Assembly: GCF_029227915.1 (NCBI RefSeq)
Contig: NC_079877.1
Location: forward strand, 35,615,851 to 35,679,850
Length of the DNA: 64,000 nt
Direction of reading: 5' to 3'
Source: Hydractinia symbiolongicarpus
Lineage: Eukaryota > Cnidaria > Hydrozoa > Anthoathecata > Hydractiniidae
Both the position numbers and the translations under genes were made by a program. Below, piece after piece: positions 25,633 to 39,303 of the stretch. Each line of letters opens with the position of its first letter. The first letter of the stretch is position 1. Below the pieces are notes generated by a model. The model was not told the origin of the DNA. It saw only the letters and a program-made list of their open reading frames with translations, and searched no databases.

Positions 25633-28065
25633 CCGGGATTTCCGGGAAATCGCAGGTTTTCGTTTGCCGGCGATTAAACTTCTTTTATTCCGCGTCTCAT
25701 CAAAAATGAAAACATTTTTAAAAACTACAAGTCTCATGCCTTTTAGTGGTGAAAAAATAATTTAAAAAATCGTTCGGGAATTGAGTTTACACCCTGGGTA
25801 CTTTGTTTATATACTTTTGACTATACGGGCCGAGTCCAGGATTTATGGGAAATCGCAGGTTTTAGTTTGCCAGCGATTAAACTTCTTTTATTCAGCGTCT
25901 CATCAAAAATGAAAACATTTTTGAAAACTACAAGTCTCATGCGTTGTAGTGGTTAAAATATAATTTAAAAAATCGTTCGGAAAATGAGTTTACTACCTGG
26001 GTACTTTCTTTGTATACTTTTGACTATACGGGCCGAGTCCGGCGTTTACGGGAAATGGCGGGTTTTCGTTTGACGGCGATTAAACTTCTTTTATTCAGCG
26101 TCTCATGAAAAATGAAAACATTTTTGAAATCTACAAGTCTCATGCGTTGTAGTGGTGAAAAAATAATTTAAAAAAACGTTCGGAAAATGAGTTTACTCCC
26201 TGGGTACTTTCTTTGTATACTTTTGACTATACGGGCCGAGTCCGGGATTTACGGGAAGTCGCGGGTTTTCGTTTGCCGGCGTTTAAACTTCTTTTATTCA
26301 GCGTCTTATCAAAAATGAAAACATTTTTAAAAACTACAAGTCTCATGGGCTTTAGTGGTGAAATAATAATTTAAAAAATCGTTCGGGAAATGAGTTTACT
26401 CACTGGGTACTTTCCTTGTATACTTTTGACTATACGGGCCGAGTCCGAGATGTACGGGAAATCGCAGGTTTTCGTTTGCCGGCGATTAAACTTCTTTTAT
26501 TCCGCGTCTCATCAAAAATGAAAACATTTTTTAAAAACTACAAGTCTCATGCGTTGTAGTGGTGAAAAAATAATTTAAAAAATCGTTCGGAAAATGAGTT
26601 TACTCCCTGGGTACTTTCTTTGTATACTTTTGACTATACGGGCCGAGTCCGGGATTTACGGGAAGTCGCGGGTTTTCGTTTGCCGGCGTTTAAACTTCTT
26701 TTATTCAGCGTCTCATCAAAAATTAAAACATTTTTAAAAACTACAAGTCTCATGGGCTTTAGTGGTGAAATAATTATTTAAAAAATCGTTCGGGAAATAA
26801 ATATACACCCTGGGTACTTTCTTTGTATACTTTTGACTATACGGGCCGAGTCCGGGATTTCCGGGAAATCGCAGGTTTTCGTTTGCCGGCAATTAAACTT
26901 CTTTTATTCCGCGTCTCATCAAAAATGAAAACATTTTTAAAAACTACAAGTCTCATGCCTTTTAGTGGTAAAAAAATAATTTAAAAAATCGTTCGGGAAT
27001 TGAGTTTACACCCTGGGTACTTTGTTTATATACTTTTGACTATACGGGCCGAGTCCAGGATTTATGGGAAATCGCAGGTTTTAGTTTGCCAGCGAATAAA
27101 CTTCTTTTATTCAGCGTCTCATCAAAAATGAAAACATTTTTGAAAACTACAAGTCTCATGCGTTGTAGTGGTTAAAATATAATTTAAAAAATCGTTCGGA
27201 AAATGAGTTTACTACCTGGGTACTTTCTTTGTATACTTTTGACTATACGGGCCGAGTCCGGCGTTTACGGGAAATGGCGGGTTTTCGTTTGACGGCGATT
27301 AAACTTCTTTTATTCAGCGTCTCATGAAAAATGAAAACATTTTTGAAAACTACAAGTCTCATGCGTTGTAGTGGTGAAAAAATAATTTAAAAAAACGTTC
27401 GGAAAATGAGTTTACTCCCTGGGTACTTTCTTTGTATACTTTTGACTATACGGGCCGAGTCCGGGATTTACGGGAAGTCGCGGGTTTTCGTTTGCCGGCG
27501 TTTAAACTTCTTTTATTCAGCGTCTTATCAAAAATGAAAACATTTTTAAAAACTACAAGTCTCATGGGCTTTAGTGGTGAAATAATAATTTAAAAAATCG
27601 TTCGGGAAATGAGTTTACTCACTGGGTACTTTCCTTGTATACTTTTGACTATACGGGCCGAGTCCGAGATGTACGGGAAATCGCAGGTTTTCGTTTGCCG
27701 GCGATTAAACTTCTTTTATTCCGCGTCTCATCAAAAATGAAAACATTTTTTAAAAACTACAAGTCTCATGCGTTGTAGTGGTGAAAAAATAATTTAAAAA
27801 ATCGTTCGGAAAATGAGTTTACTCCCTGGGTACTTTCTTTGTATACTTTTGACTATACGGGCCGAGTCCGGGATTTACGGGAAGTCGCGGGTTTTCGTTT
27901 GCCGGCGTTTAAACTTCTTTTATTCAGCGTCTCATCAAAAATTATAACATTTTTAAAAACTACAAGTCTCATGGGCTTCAGTGGTGAAATAATTATTTAA
28001 AAAATCGTTCGGGAAATAAATATACACCCTGGGTACTTTCTTTGTATACTTTTGACTATACGGGC
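25633..28065 (+). repeat. 6-mer higher-order repeat, two 1218-bp copies
   Basis: Diagnostic variants recur 1218 bp (6 x 203) apart: GTCCAGGATTTATGGG at about 25835 and 27053, GTCCGAGATGTACGGG at about 26444 and 27662, and GAAATAATTATTTAAAAA with GGGAAATAAATATACACC in both. Edges are approximate. Confidence 0.82.
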
Positions 28066-31000
28066 CGAGTCCGAGATTTACGGGAAATCGCAGGTTTTCG
28101 TTTGCCGGCGAATAAACCACTTCAATTAAGCGTCTCATCAAAAATGAAAACATTTCTGAAAACTACAAGTCTCATGCCTTTTAGTGGTGAAAAAATAATT
28201 TAAAAATTCGTTCGGGAAATGAGTTTACTCACTGGGTACTTTCCTTGTATACTTTTGACTATACGGGCCGAGTCCGGGATTTCCGGGAAATCGCAGGTTT
28301 TCGTTTGCCGGCGATTAAACTTCTTTTATTCAGCGTCTCATCAAAAATGAAAACATTTTTAAAAACTACAAGTCTCATGGGCATTAGTGGTGAAATAATA
28401 ATTTAAAAAATCGTTCGGGAAATGAATTTACACCCTGGGTACTTTCTTTGTATACTTTTGACTATACGGGCCGAGTCCGGGATTTACGGGAAATCGCAGG
28501 TTTTCGTTTGCCGGCGAATAAACCACTTCCATTAAGCGTCTCATCAAAAATGAAAACATTTCTGAAAACTACCAGTCTCATGCCTTTTAGTGGTGAAAAA
28601 ACAATTTAAAAATTCGTTCGGGAAATGAGTTTACTCACTGGGTACTTTCCTTGTATACTTTTGACTATACGGGCCGAGTCCGGGATTTCCGGGAAATCGC
28701 AGGTTTTCGTTTGCCGGCGATTAAACTTCTTTTATTCAGCGTCTCATCAAAAATGAAAACATTTTTAAAAACTACAAGTCTCATGGGCTTTAGTGGTGAA
28801 ATAATAATTTAAAAAATCGTTCGGGAAATGAATATACACCCTGGGTACTTTCTTTGTATACTTTTGACTATACGGGCCGAGTCCGGGATTTACGGGAAAT
28901 CGCAAGTTTTCGTTTGCCGGCGAATAAACCACTTCCATTAAGCGTCTCATCAAAAATGAAAACATTTCTGAAAACTACAAGTCTCATGCCTTTTAGTGGT
29001 GAAAAAATAATTTAAAAATTCGTTCGGGAAATGAGTTTACTCACTGGGTACTTTCCTTGTACACTTTTGACTATACGGGCCGAGTCCGGGATTTCCGGGA
29101 AATCGCAGGTTTTCGTTTGCCGGCGATTAAACTTCTTTTATTCCGCGTCTCATCAAAAATGGAAACATTTTTGAAAACTACAAGTCTCATGCCTTTTAGT
29201 TGTGAAAAAATAATTTAAAAAATCGTTCCGGAATTGAGTTTACACCCTGGGTACTTTGTTTATATACTTTTGACTATACGGGCCGAGTCCAGGATTTATG
29301 GGAAATCGCAGGTTTTAGTTTGCCAGCGATTAAACTTCTTTTATTCAGCGTCTCATCAAAAATGAAAACATGTTTGAAAACTACAAGTCTCATGCGTTGT
29401 AGTGGTTAAAATATAATTTAAAAAATCGTTCGGAAAATGAGTTTACTACCTGGGTACTTTCTTTGTATACTTTTGACTATACGGGCCGAGTCCGGCGTTT
29501 ACGGGAAATGGCGGGTTTTCGTTTGACGGCGATTAAACTTCTTTTATTCAGCGTCTCATGAAAAATGAAAACATTTTTGAAAACTACAAGTCTCATGCGT
29601 TGTAGTGGTGAAAAAATAATTTAAAAAATCGTTCGGAAAATGAGTTTACTCCCTGGGTACTTTCTTTGTATACTTTTGACTATACGGGCCGAGTCCGGGA
29701 TTTACGGGAAGTCGCGGGTTTTCGTTTGCCGGCGTTTAAACTTCTTTTATTCAGCGTCTTATCAAAAATGAAAACATTTTTAAAAACTACAAGTCTCATG
29801 GGCTTTAGTGGTGAAATAATAATTTAAAAAATCGTTCGGGAAATGAGTATATACCGTGGGTACTTTCTTTGTATACTTTTGACTATACGGGCCGAGTGCG
29901 GGATTTACGGGAAATCGCAGGTTTTCCTTTGCCGGCGAATAAACCACTTTCATTAAGTGTCTCATCAAAAATGAAAACATTTTTGAAAACTAGAAGTCTC
30001 ATGCGTTGTAGTGGTGAAAAAATAATTTAAAAAATCGTTCGGAAAATGAGTTTACTCCCTGGGTACTTTCTTTGTATACTTTTGACTATACGGGCCGAGT
30101 CCGAGATTTACGGGAAATCGCAGGTTTTCGTTTGCCGGCGAATAAACCACTTCCATTAAGCGTCTCATCAAAAATGAAAACATTTCTGAAAACTACAAGT
30201 CTCATGCCTTTTAGTGGTGCAAAAATAATTTAAAAATTCGTTCGGGAAATGAGTTTACTCACTGGGTACTTTCCTTGTATACTTTTGACTATACGGGCCG
30301 AGTCCGGGATTTCCGGGAAATCGCAGGTTTTCGTTTGCCGGCGATTAAACTTCTTTTATTCAGCGTCTCATCAAAAATGAAAACATTTTTAAAAACTACA
30401 AGTCTCATGGGCATTAGTGGTGAAATAATAATTTAAAAAATCGTTCGGGAAATGAATTTACACCCTGGGTACTTTCTTTGTATACTTTTGACTATACGGG
30501 CCGAGTCCGGGATTTACGGGAAATCGCAGGTTTTCGTTTGCCGGCGAATAAACCACTTCCATTAAGCGTCTCATCAAAAATGAAAACATTTCTGAAAACT
30601 ACCAGTCTCATGCCTTTTAGTGGTGAAAAAACAATTTAAAAATTCGTTCGGGAAATGAGTTTACTCACTGGGTACTTTCCTTGTATACTTTTGACTATAC
30701 GGGCCGAGTCCGGGATTTCCGGGAAATCGCAGGTTTTCGTTTGCCGGCGATTAAACTTCTTTTATTCAGCGTCTCATCAAAAATGAAAACATTTTTAAAA
30801 ACTACAAGTCTCATGGGCTTTAGTGGTGAAATAATAATTTAAAAAATCGTTCGGGAAATGAATATACACCCTGGGTACTTTCTTTGTATACTTTTGACTA
30901 TACGGGCCGAGTCCGGGATTTACGGGAAATCGCAAGTTTTCGTTTGCCGGCGAATAAACCACTTCCATTAAGCGTCTCATCAAAAATGAAAACATTTCTG

Positions 31001-32125
31001 AAAACTACAAGTCTCATGCCTTTTAGTGGTGAAAAAATAATTTAAAAATTCGTTCGGGAAATGAGGTTACTCACTGGGTACTTTCCTTGTACACTTTTGA
31101 CTATACGGGCCGAGTCCGGGATTTCCGGGAAATCGCAGGTTTTCGTTTGCCGGCGATTAAACTTCTTTTATTCCGCGTCTCATCAAAAATGGAAACATTT
31201 TTGAAAACTACAAGTCTCATGCCTTTTAGTGGTGAAAAAATAATTTAAAAAATCGTTCCGGAATTGAGTTTACACCCTGGGTACTTTGTTTATATACTTT
31301 TGACTATACGGGCCGAGTCCAGGATTTATGGGAAATCGCAGGTTTTAGTTTGCCAGCGATTAAACTTCTTTTATTCAGCGTCTCATCAAAAATGAAAACA
31401 TGTTTGAAAACTACAAGTCTCATGCGTTGTAGTGGTTAAAATATAATTTAAAAAATCGTTCGGAAAATGAGTTTACTACCTGGGTACTTTCTTTGTATAC
31501 TTTTGACTATACGGGCCGAGTCCGGCGTTTACGGGAAATGGCGGGTTTTCGTTTGACGGCGATTAAACTTCTTTTATTCAGCGTCTCATGAAAAATGAAA
31601 ACATTTTTGAAAACTACAAGTCTCATGCGTTGTAGTGGTGAAAAAATAATTTAAAAAATCGTTCGGAAAATGAGTTTACTCCCTGGGTACTTTCTTTGTA
31701 TACTTTTGACTATACGGGCCGAGTCCGGGATTTACGGGAAGTCGCGGGTTTTCGTTTGCCGGCGTTTAAACTTCTTTTATTCAGCGTCTTATCAAAAATG
31801 AAAACATTTTTAAAAACTACAAGTCTCATGGGCTTTAGTGGTGAAATAATAATTTAAAAAATCGTTCGGGAAATGAGTATATACCGTGGGTACTTTCTTT
31901 GTATACTTTTGACTATACGGGCCGAGTGCGGGATTTACGGGAAATCGCAGGTTTTCCTTTGCCGGCGAATAAACCACTTTCATTAAGTGTCTCATCAAAA
32001 ATGAAAACATTTTTGAAAACTAGAAGTCTCATGCGTTGTAGTGGTGAAAAAATAATTTAAAAAATCGTTCGGAAATTGAGTTTACTCCCTGGGTACTTTC
32101 TTTGTATGCTTTTGACTATACGGGC
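28066..32125 (+). repeat. 10-mer higher-order repeat, two 2030-bp copies
   Basis: Two contiguous copies of ten monomers (about 28066-30095 and 30096-32125). Shared rare variants at exactly 2030-bp spacing include CATGGGCATTAGTGG with GAATTTACACC (28379 and 30409), ACTACCAGTCTC, CTTGTACACTTTTG, GAAAACATGTTTGAAAAC, GTATATACCGTGGG and AACTAGAAGTCTC. It directly adjoins the 6-mer block. Confidence 0.88.
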
Positions 32126-34361
32126 CGAGTCCGGGATTTACGGGAAGTCGCGGGTTTTCGTTTGCCGGCGTTTAAACTTCTTTTATTCAGCGTCTTATCA
32201 AAAATGAAAACATTTTTAAAAACTACAAGTCTCATGGGCTTTAGTGGTGAAATAATAATTTAAAAAATCGTTCGGGAAATGAGTATACACCCTGGGTACT
32301 TTCTTTGTATACTTTTGACTATACGGGCCGAGTCCGGCGTTTACGGGAAATGGCGGGTTTTCGTTTGACGGCGATTAAACTTCCTTTATTCAGCGTCTCA
32401 TCAAAAATGAAAACATTTTTGAAAACTACAAGTCTCATGCGTTGTAGTGGTAAAAAAATAATTTAAAAAATCGTTCGGGAAATGAGTATACACCCTGGGT
32501 ACTTTCTTTGTATACTTTTGACTATACGGGCCGGGTCCGGGATTTACGGGAAATCGCAGGTTTTCCTTTGCCGGCGAATAAACCACTTTCATTAAGCGTC
32601 TCATCAAAAATGAAAACATTTCTGAAAACTACAAGTCTCATGCGTTTTAGTGGTGAAAAAATAATTTTAAAATTCGTTCGGGAAATGAGTTTACTCACTG
32701 GGTACTTTCCTTGTATACTTTTGACTATACGGGCCGAGTCCGGGATTTACGGGAAGTCGCGGGTTTTCGTTTGCCGGCGTTTAAACGTCTTTTATTCAGC
32801 GTCTTATCAAAAATGAAAACATTTTTAAAAACTACAAGTCTCATGGGCTTTAGTGGTGAAATAATAATTTAAAAAATCGTTCGGGAAATGAGTATACACC
32901 CTGGGTACTTTCTTTGTATACTTTTGACTATACGGGCCGAGTCCGGCGTTTACGGGAAATGGCGGGTTTTCGTTTGACGGCGATTAAACTTCCTTTATTC
33001 AGCGTCTCATCAAAAATGAAAACATTTTTAAAAAGTACAAGTCTCATGGGCTTTAGTGGTGAAATATTAATTTAAAAAATCGTTCGGGAAATGAGTATAC
33101 ACCCTGGGTACTTTCTTTGTATACTTTTGACTATACGGGCCGAGTCCGGGATTTACGGGAAATCGCAGGTTTTCCTTTGCCGGCGAATAAACCACTTTCA
33201 TTAAGCGTCTCATCAAAAATGAAAACATTTCTGAAAACTACAAGTCTCATGCGTTTTAGTGGTGAAAAAATAATTTTAAAATTCGTTCGGGAAATGAGTT
33301 TACTCACTGGGTACTTTCCTTGTATACTTTTGACTATACGGGCCGAGTCCGGGATTTACGGGAAGTCGCGGGTTTTCGTTTGCCGGCGTTTAAACGTCTT
33401 TTATTCAGCGTCTTATCAAAAATGAAAACATTTTTAAAAACTACAAGTCTCATGGGCTTTAGTGGTGAAATAATAATTTAAAAAATCGTTCGGGAAATGA
33501 GTATACACCCTGGGTACTTTCTTTGTATACTTTTGACTATACGGGCCGAGTGCGGGATTTACGGGAAATCCCAGGTTTTCCTTTGCCGGCGAATAAACCA
33601 CTTTCATTAAGTGTCTCATCAAAAATGAAAACATTTCTGAAAACTACAAGTCTCATGCGTTGTAGTTGTGAAAATATAATTTAAAAAATCGTTCGGAAAA
33701 TGAGTTTACTCCCTGGGTACTTTCTTTGTATACTTTTGACTATACGGGCCGAGTCCGGCGTTTACGGGAAATGGCGGGTTTTCGTTTGACGGCGATTAAA
33801 CTTCCTTTATTCAGCGTCTCATCAAAAATGAAAACATTTTTGAAAACTACAAGTCTCATGCGTTGTAGTGGTAAAAAAATAATTTAAAAAATCGTTCGGA
33901 AAATGAGTTTACTCCCTGGGTACTTTCTTTGTATACTTTTGACTATACGGGCCGAGTCCGGAATTTACGGGAAGTCGCGGGTTTTCGTTTGCCGGCGTTT
34001 AAACTTCTTTTATTCAGCGTCTCATCAAAAATGAAAACATTTTTAAAAAGTACAAGTCTCATGGGCTTTAGTGGTGAAATAATAATTTAAAAAATCGTTC
34101 GGGAAATGAGTATATACCGTGGGTACTTTCTTTGTATACTTTTGACTATACGGGCCGAGTGCGGGATTTACGGGAAATCGCAGGTTTTCCTTTGCCGGCG
34201 AATAAACCACTTTCATTAAGTGTCTCATCAAAAATGAAAACATTTTTGAAAACTAGAAGTCTCATGCGTTGTAGTGGTGAAAAAATAATTTAAAAAATCG
34301 TTCGAAAAATGAGTTTACTCCCTGGGTACTTTCTTTGTATACTTTTGACTATACGGGCCGA

Positions 34362-35580
34362 GTCCGGCGTTTACGGGAAATGGCGGGTTTTCGTTTGACG
34401 GCGATTAAACTTCCTTTATTCAGCGTCTCATCAAAAATGAAAACATTTTTGAAAACTACAAGTCTCATGCGTTGTAGTGGTAAAAAAATAATTTAAAAAA
34501 TCGTTCGGGAAATGAGTATACACCCTGGGTACTTTCTTTGTATACTTTTGACTATACGGGCCGAGTCCGGGATTTACGGGAAGTCGCGGGTTTTCGTTTG
34601 CCGGCGTTTAAACTTCTTTTATTCAGCGTCTTATCAAAAATGAAAACATTTTTAAAAACTACAAGTCTCATGGGCTTTAGTGGTGAAATAATAATTTAAA
34701 AAATCGTTCGGGAAATGAGTATACACCCTGGGTACTTTCTTTGTATACTTTTGACTATACGGGCCGAGTCCGGCGTTTACGGGAAATGGCGGGTTTTCGT
34801 TTGACGGCGATTAAACTTCCTTTATTCAGCGTCTCATCAAAAATGAAAACATTTTTGAAAACTACAAGTCTCATGCGTTGTAGTGGTAAAAAAATAATTT
34901 AAAAAATCGTTCGGGAAATGAGTATACACCCTGGGTACTTTCTTTGTATACTTTTGACTATACGGGCCGAGTCCGGGATTTACGGGAAGTCGCGGGTTTT
35001 CGTTTGCCGGCGTTTAAACTTCTTTTATTCAGCGTCTTATCAAAAATGAAAACATTTTTAAAAACTACAAGTCTCATGGGCTTTAGTGGTGAAATAATAA
35101 TTTAAAAAATCGTTCGGGAAATGAGTATACACCCTGGGTACTTTCTTTGTATACTTTTGACTATACGGGCCGAGTCCGGCGTTTACGGGAAATGGCGGGT
35201 TTTCGTTTGACGGCGATTAAACTTCCTTTATTCAGCGTCTCATCAAAAATGAAAACATTTTTGAAAACTACAAGTCTCATGCGTTGTAGTGGTAAAAAAA
35301 TAATTTAAAAAATCGTTCGGGAAATGAGTATACACCCTGGGTACTTTCCTTGTATACTTTTGACTATACGGGCCGAGTCCGGGATTTACGGGAAATCGCA
35401 GGTTTTCCTTTGCCGGCGAATAAACCACTTTCATTAAGCGTCTCATCAAAAATGAAAACATTTCTGAAAACTACAAGTCTCATGCGTTTTAGTGGTGAAA
35501 AAATAATTTTAAAATTCGTTCGGGAAATGAGTTTACTCACTGGGTACTTTCCTTGTATACTTTTGACTATACGGGCCGAG
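34362..35580 (+). repeat. dimeric (406-bp) higher-order repeat, about three copies
   Basis: The GTCCGGCGTTTACGGGAAAT monomer alternates with a GTCCGGGATTTACGGGAAGT or similar monomer. It starts at about 34362, 34768 and 35174, exactly 406 bp apart. Trimeric 609-bp duplications flank it (for example between about 32508 and 33117, and between 35350 and 35959). Confidence 0.75.
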
Positions 35581-38500
35581 TCCGGGATTTACGGGAAGTC
35601 GCGGGTTTTCGTTTGCCGGCGTTTAAACGTCTTTTATTCAGCGTCTTATCAAAAATGAAAACATTTTTAAAAACTACAAGTCTCATGGGCTTTAGTGGTG
35701 AAATAATAATTTAAAAAATCGTTCGGGAAATGAGTATACACCCTGGGTACTTTCTTTGTATACTTTTGACTATACGGGCCGAGTCCGGCGTTTACGGGAA
35801 ATGGCGGGTTTTCGTTTGACGGCGATTAAACTTCCTTTATTCAGCGTCTCATCAAAAATGAAAACATTTTTAAAAAGTACAAGTCTCATGGGCTTTAGTG
35901 GTGAAATAATAATTTAAAAAATCGTTCGGGAAATGAGTATACACCCCGGGTACTTTCTTTGTATACTTTTGACTATACGGGCCGAGTCCGGGATTTACGG
36001 GAAATCGCAGGTTTTCCTTTGCCGGCGAATAAACCACTTTCATTAAGCGTCTCATCAAAAATGAAAACATTTCTGAAAACTACAAGTCTCATGCCTTTTA
36101 GTGGTGAAAAAATAATTTTAAAATTCGTTCGGGAAATGAGTTTACTCACTGGGTACTTTCCTTGTATACTTTTGACTATACGGGCCGAGTCCGGGATTTA
36201 CGGGAAGTCGCGGGTTTTCGTTTGCCGGCGTTTAAACGTCTTTTATTCAGCGTCTTATCAAAAATGAAAACATTTTTAAAAACTACAAGTCTCATGGGCT
36301 TTAGTGGTGAAATAATAATTTAAAAAATCGTTCGGGAAATGAGTATACACCCTGGGTACTTTCTTTGTATACTTTTGACTATACGGGCCGAGTGCGGGAT
36401 TTACGGGAAATCCCAGGTTTTCCTTTGCCGGCGAATAAACCACTTTCATTAAGTGTCTCATCAAAAATGAAAACATTTCTGAAAACTACAAGTCTCATGC
36501 GTTGTAGTTGTGAAAATATAATTTAAAAAATCGTTCGGAAAATGAGTTTACTCCCTGGGTACTTTCTTTGTATACTTTTGACTATACGGGCCGAGTCCGG
36601 CGTTTACGGGAAATGGCGGGTTTTCGTTTGACGGCGATTAAACTTCCTTTATTCAGCGTCTCATCAAAAATGAAAACATTTTTGAAAACTACAAGTCTCA
36701 TGCGTTGTAGTGGTAAAAAAATAATTTAAAAAATCGTTCGGAAAATGAGTTTACTCCCTGGGTACTTTCTTTGTATACTTTTGACTATACGGGCCGAGTC
36801 CGGAATTTACGGGAAGTCGCGGGTTTTCGTTTGCCGGCGTTTAAACTTCTTTTATTCAGCGTCTCATCAAAAATGAAAACATTTTTAAAAAGTACAAGTC
36901 TCATGGGCTTTAGTGGTGAAATAATAATTTAAAAAATCGTTCGGGAAATGAGTATACACCCTGGGTACTTTCTTTGTATACTTTTGACTATACGGGCCGA
37001 GTCCGGGATTTACGGGAAATCGCAGGTTTTCCTTTGCCGGCGAATAAACCACTTTCATTAAGCGTCTCATCAAAAATGAAAACATTTCTGAAAACTACAA
37101 GTCTCATGCGTTTTAGTGGTGAAAAAATAATTTTAAAATTCGTTCGGGAAATGAGTTTACTCACTGGGTACTTTCCTTGTATACTTTTGACTATACGGGC
37201 CGAGTCCGGGATTTACGGGAAATCGCAGGTTTTCCTTTGCCGGCGAATAAACCACTTTCATTAAGCGTCTCATCAAAAATGAAAACATTTCTGAAAACTA
37301 CAAGTCTCATGGGCTTTAGTGGTGAAATAATAATTTAAAAAATCGTTCGGGAAATGAGTATACACCCTGGGTACTTTCTTTGTATACTTTTGACTATACG
37401 GGCCGAGTCCGGGATTTACATGAAATCGCAGGTTTTACTTTGCCGGCGAATAAACCACTTTCATTAAGCGTCTCATCAAAAATGAAAACATTTCTGAAAA
37501 CTACAAGTCTCATGCGTTTTAGTGGTGAAAAAATAATTTTAAAATTCGTTCGGGAAATGAGTTTACTCACTGGGTACTTTCCTTGTATACTTTTGACTAT
37601 ACGGGCCGAGTCCGGGATTTACGGGAAATCGCAGGTTTTCCTTTGCCGGCGAATAAACCACTTTCATTAAGCGTCTCATCAAAAATGAAAACATTTCTGA
37701 AAACTACAAGTCTCATGCGTTTTAGTGGTGAAAAAATAATTTTAAAATTCGTTCGGGAAATGAGTTTACTCACTGGGTACTTTCCTTGTATACTTTTGAC
37801 TATACGGGCCGAGTCCGAGATTTACGGGAAATCGCAGGTTTTCGTTTGCCGGCGATTAAACTTCTTTTATTCCGCGTCTCATCAAAAATGAAAACATTTT
37901 TGAAAACTACAAGTCTCATGCCTTTTAGTGGTGAAAAAATAATTTAAAAAATCGTTCGGGAATTGAATTTACACCCTGGGTACTTTGTTTATATACTTTT
38001 GACTATACGGGCCGAGTCCAGGATTTAAGGGAAATCGCAGGTTTTAGTTTGCCGGCGATTAAACTTCTTTTATTCAGCGTCTCATCAAAAATGAAAACAT
38101 ATTTGAAAACTACAAGTCTCATGCGTTGTAGTGGTAAAAATATAATTTAAAAAATCGTTCGGAAAATGAGTTTACTCCCTGGGTACTTTCTTTGTATACT
38201 TTTGACTATACGGGCCGAGTCCGGCGTTTACGGGAACTGGCGGGTTTTCATTTGACGGCGATTAAACTTCTTTTATTCAGCGTCTCATCAAAAATGAAAT
38301 CATTTTTGAAAACTACAAGTCTCATGCGTTTTAGTGGTGAAAAAATAATTTAAAAATTCGTTTGGGAAATGAGTTTACTCCCTGGGTACTTTCTTTGTAT
38401 ACTTTTGACTATACGGGCCGAGTCCGGGATTTACGGGAAATCGCAGGTTTTCGTTTGCCGGGGATTAAACTTCTTTTATTCAGCGTCTCATCAAAAATGA

Positions 38501-38610
38501 AAACATTTTTGAAAACTACAAGTCTCATGCGTTGTAGTGGTGAAAAAATAATTTAAAAAATCGTTCGGAAAATGAGTTTACTCCCTGGGTACTTTCTTTG
38601 TATACTTTTT

Positions 38611-39303
<693 letters not shown>

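Larger units (their letters stand above)
21630..38609 (+). repeat. 203-bp satellite array, right block
   Basis: Continuation of the same satellite after the transposon, about 84 monomers, same orientation and register. It ends abruptly at TTTGTATACTTTT (38609), where TTTGCGGAGAG replaces the expected TTGACTATACGGG. The block contains the clearest higher-order repeats (listed separately). Its last six monomers (about 37396-38605) match the first six of the window (1-1210) variant for variant at a constant offset of 37395 bp. Confidence 0.97.

Noticed and set aside
188-37891. Repeated 64-102 codon ORFs on both strands of the 203-bp satellite
   Set aside because: They arise because the monomer is poor in stops in some frames. 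203 is not a multiple of 3, the same DNA is open on both strands, and products track monomer variants without any domain.
1-38609. CENP-B box in the satellite monomer
   Set aside because: TTCG and CGGG occur (ATCGTTCGGGAAATG, TTTTCGTTTGCCGGCG) but not with the required spacing and central A of the CENP-B box.
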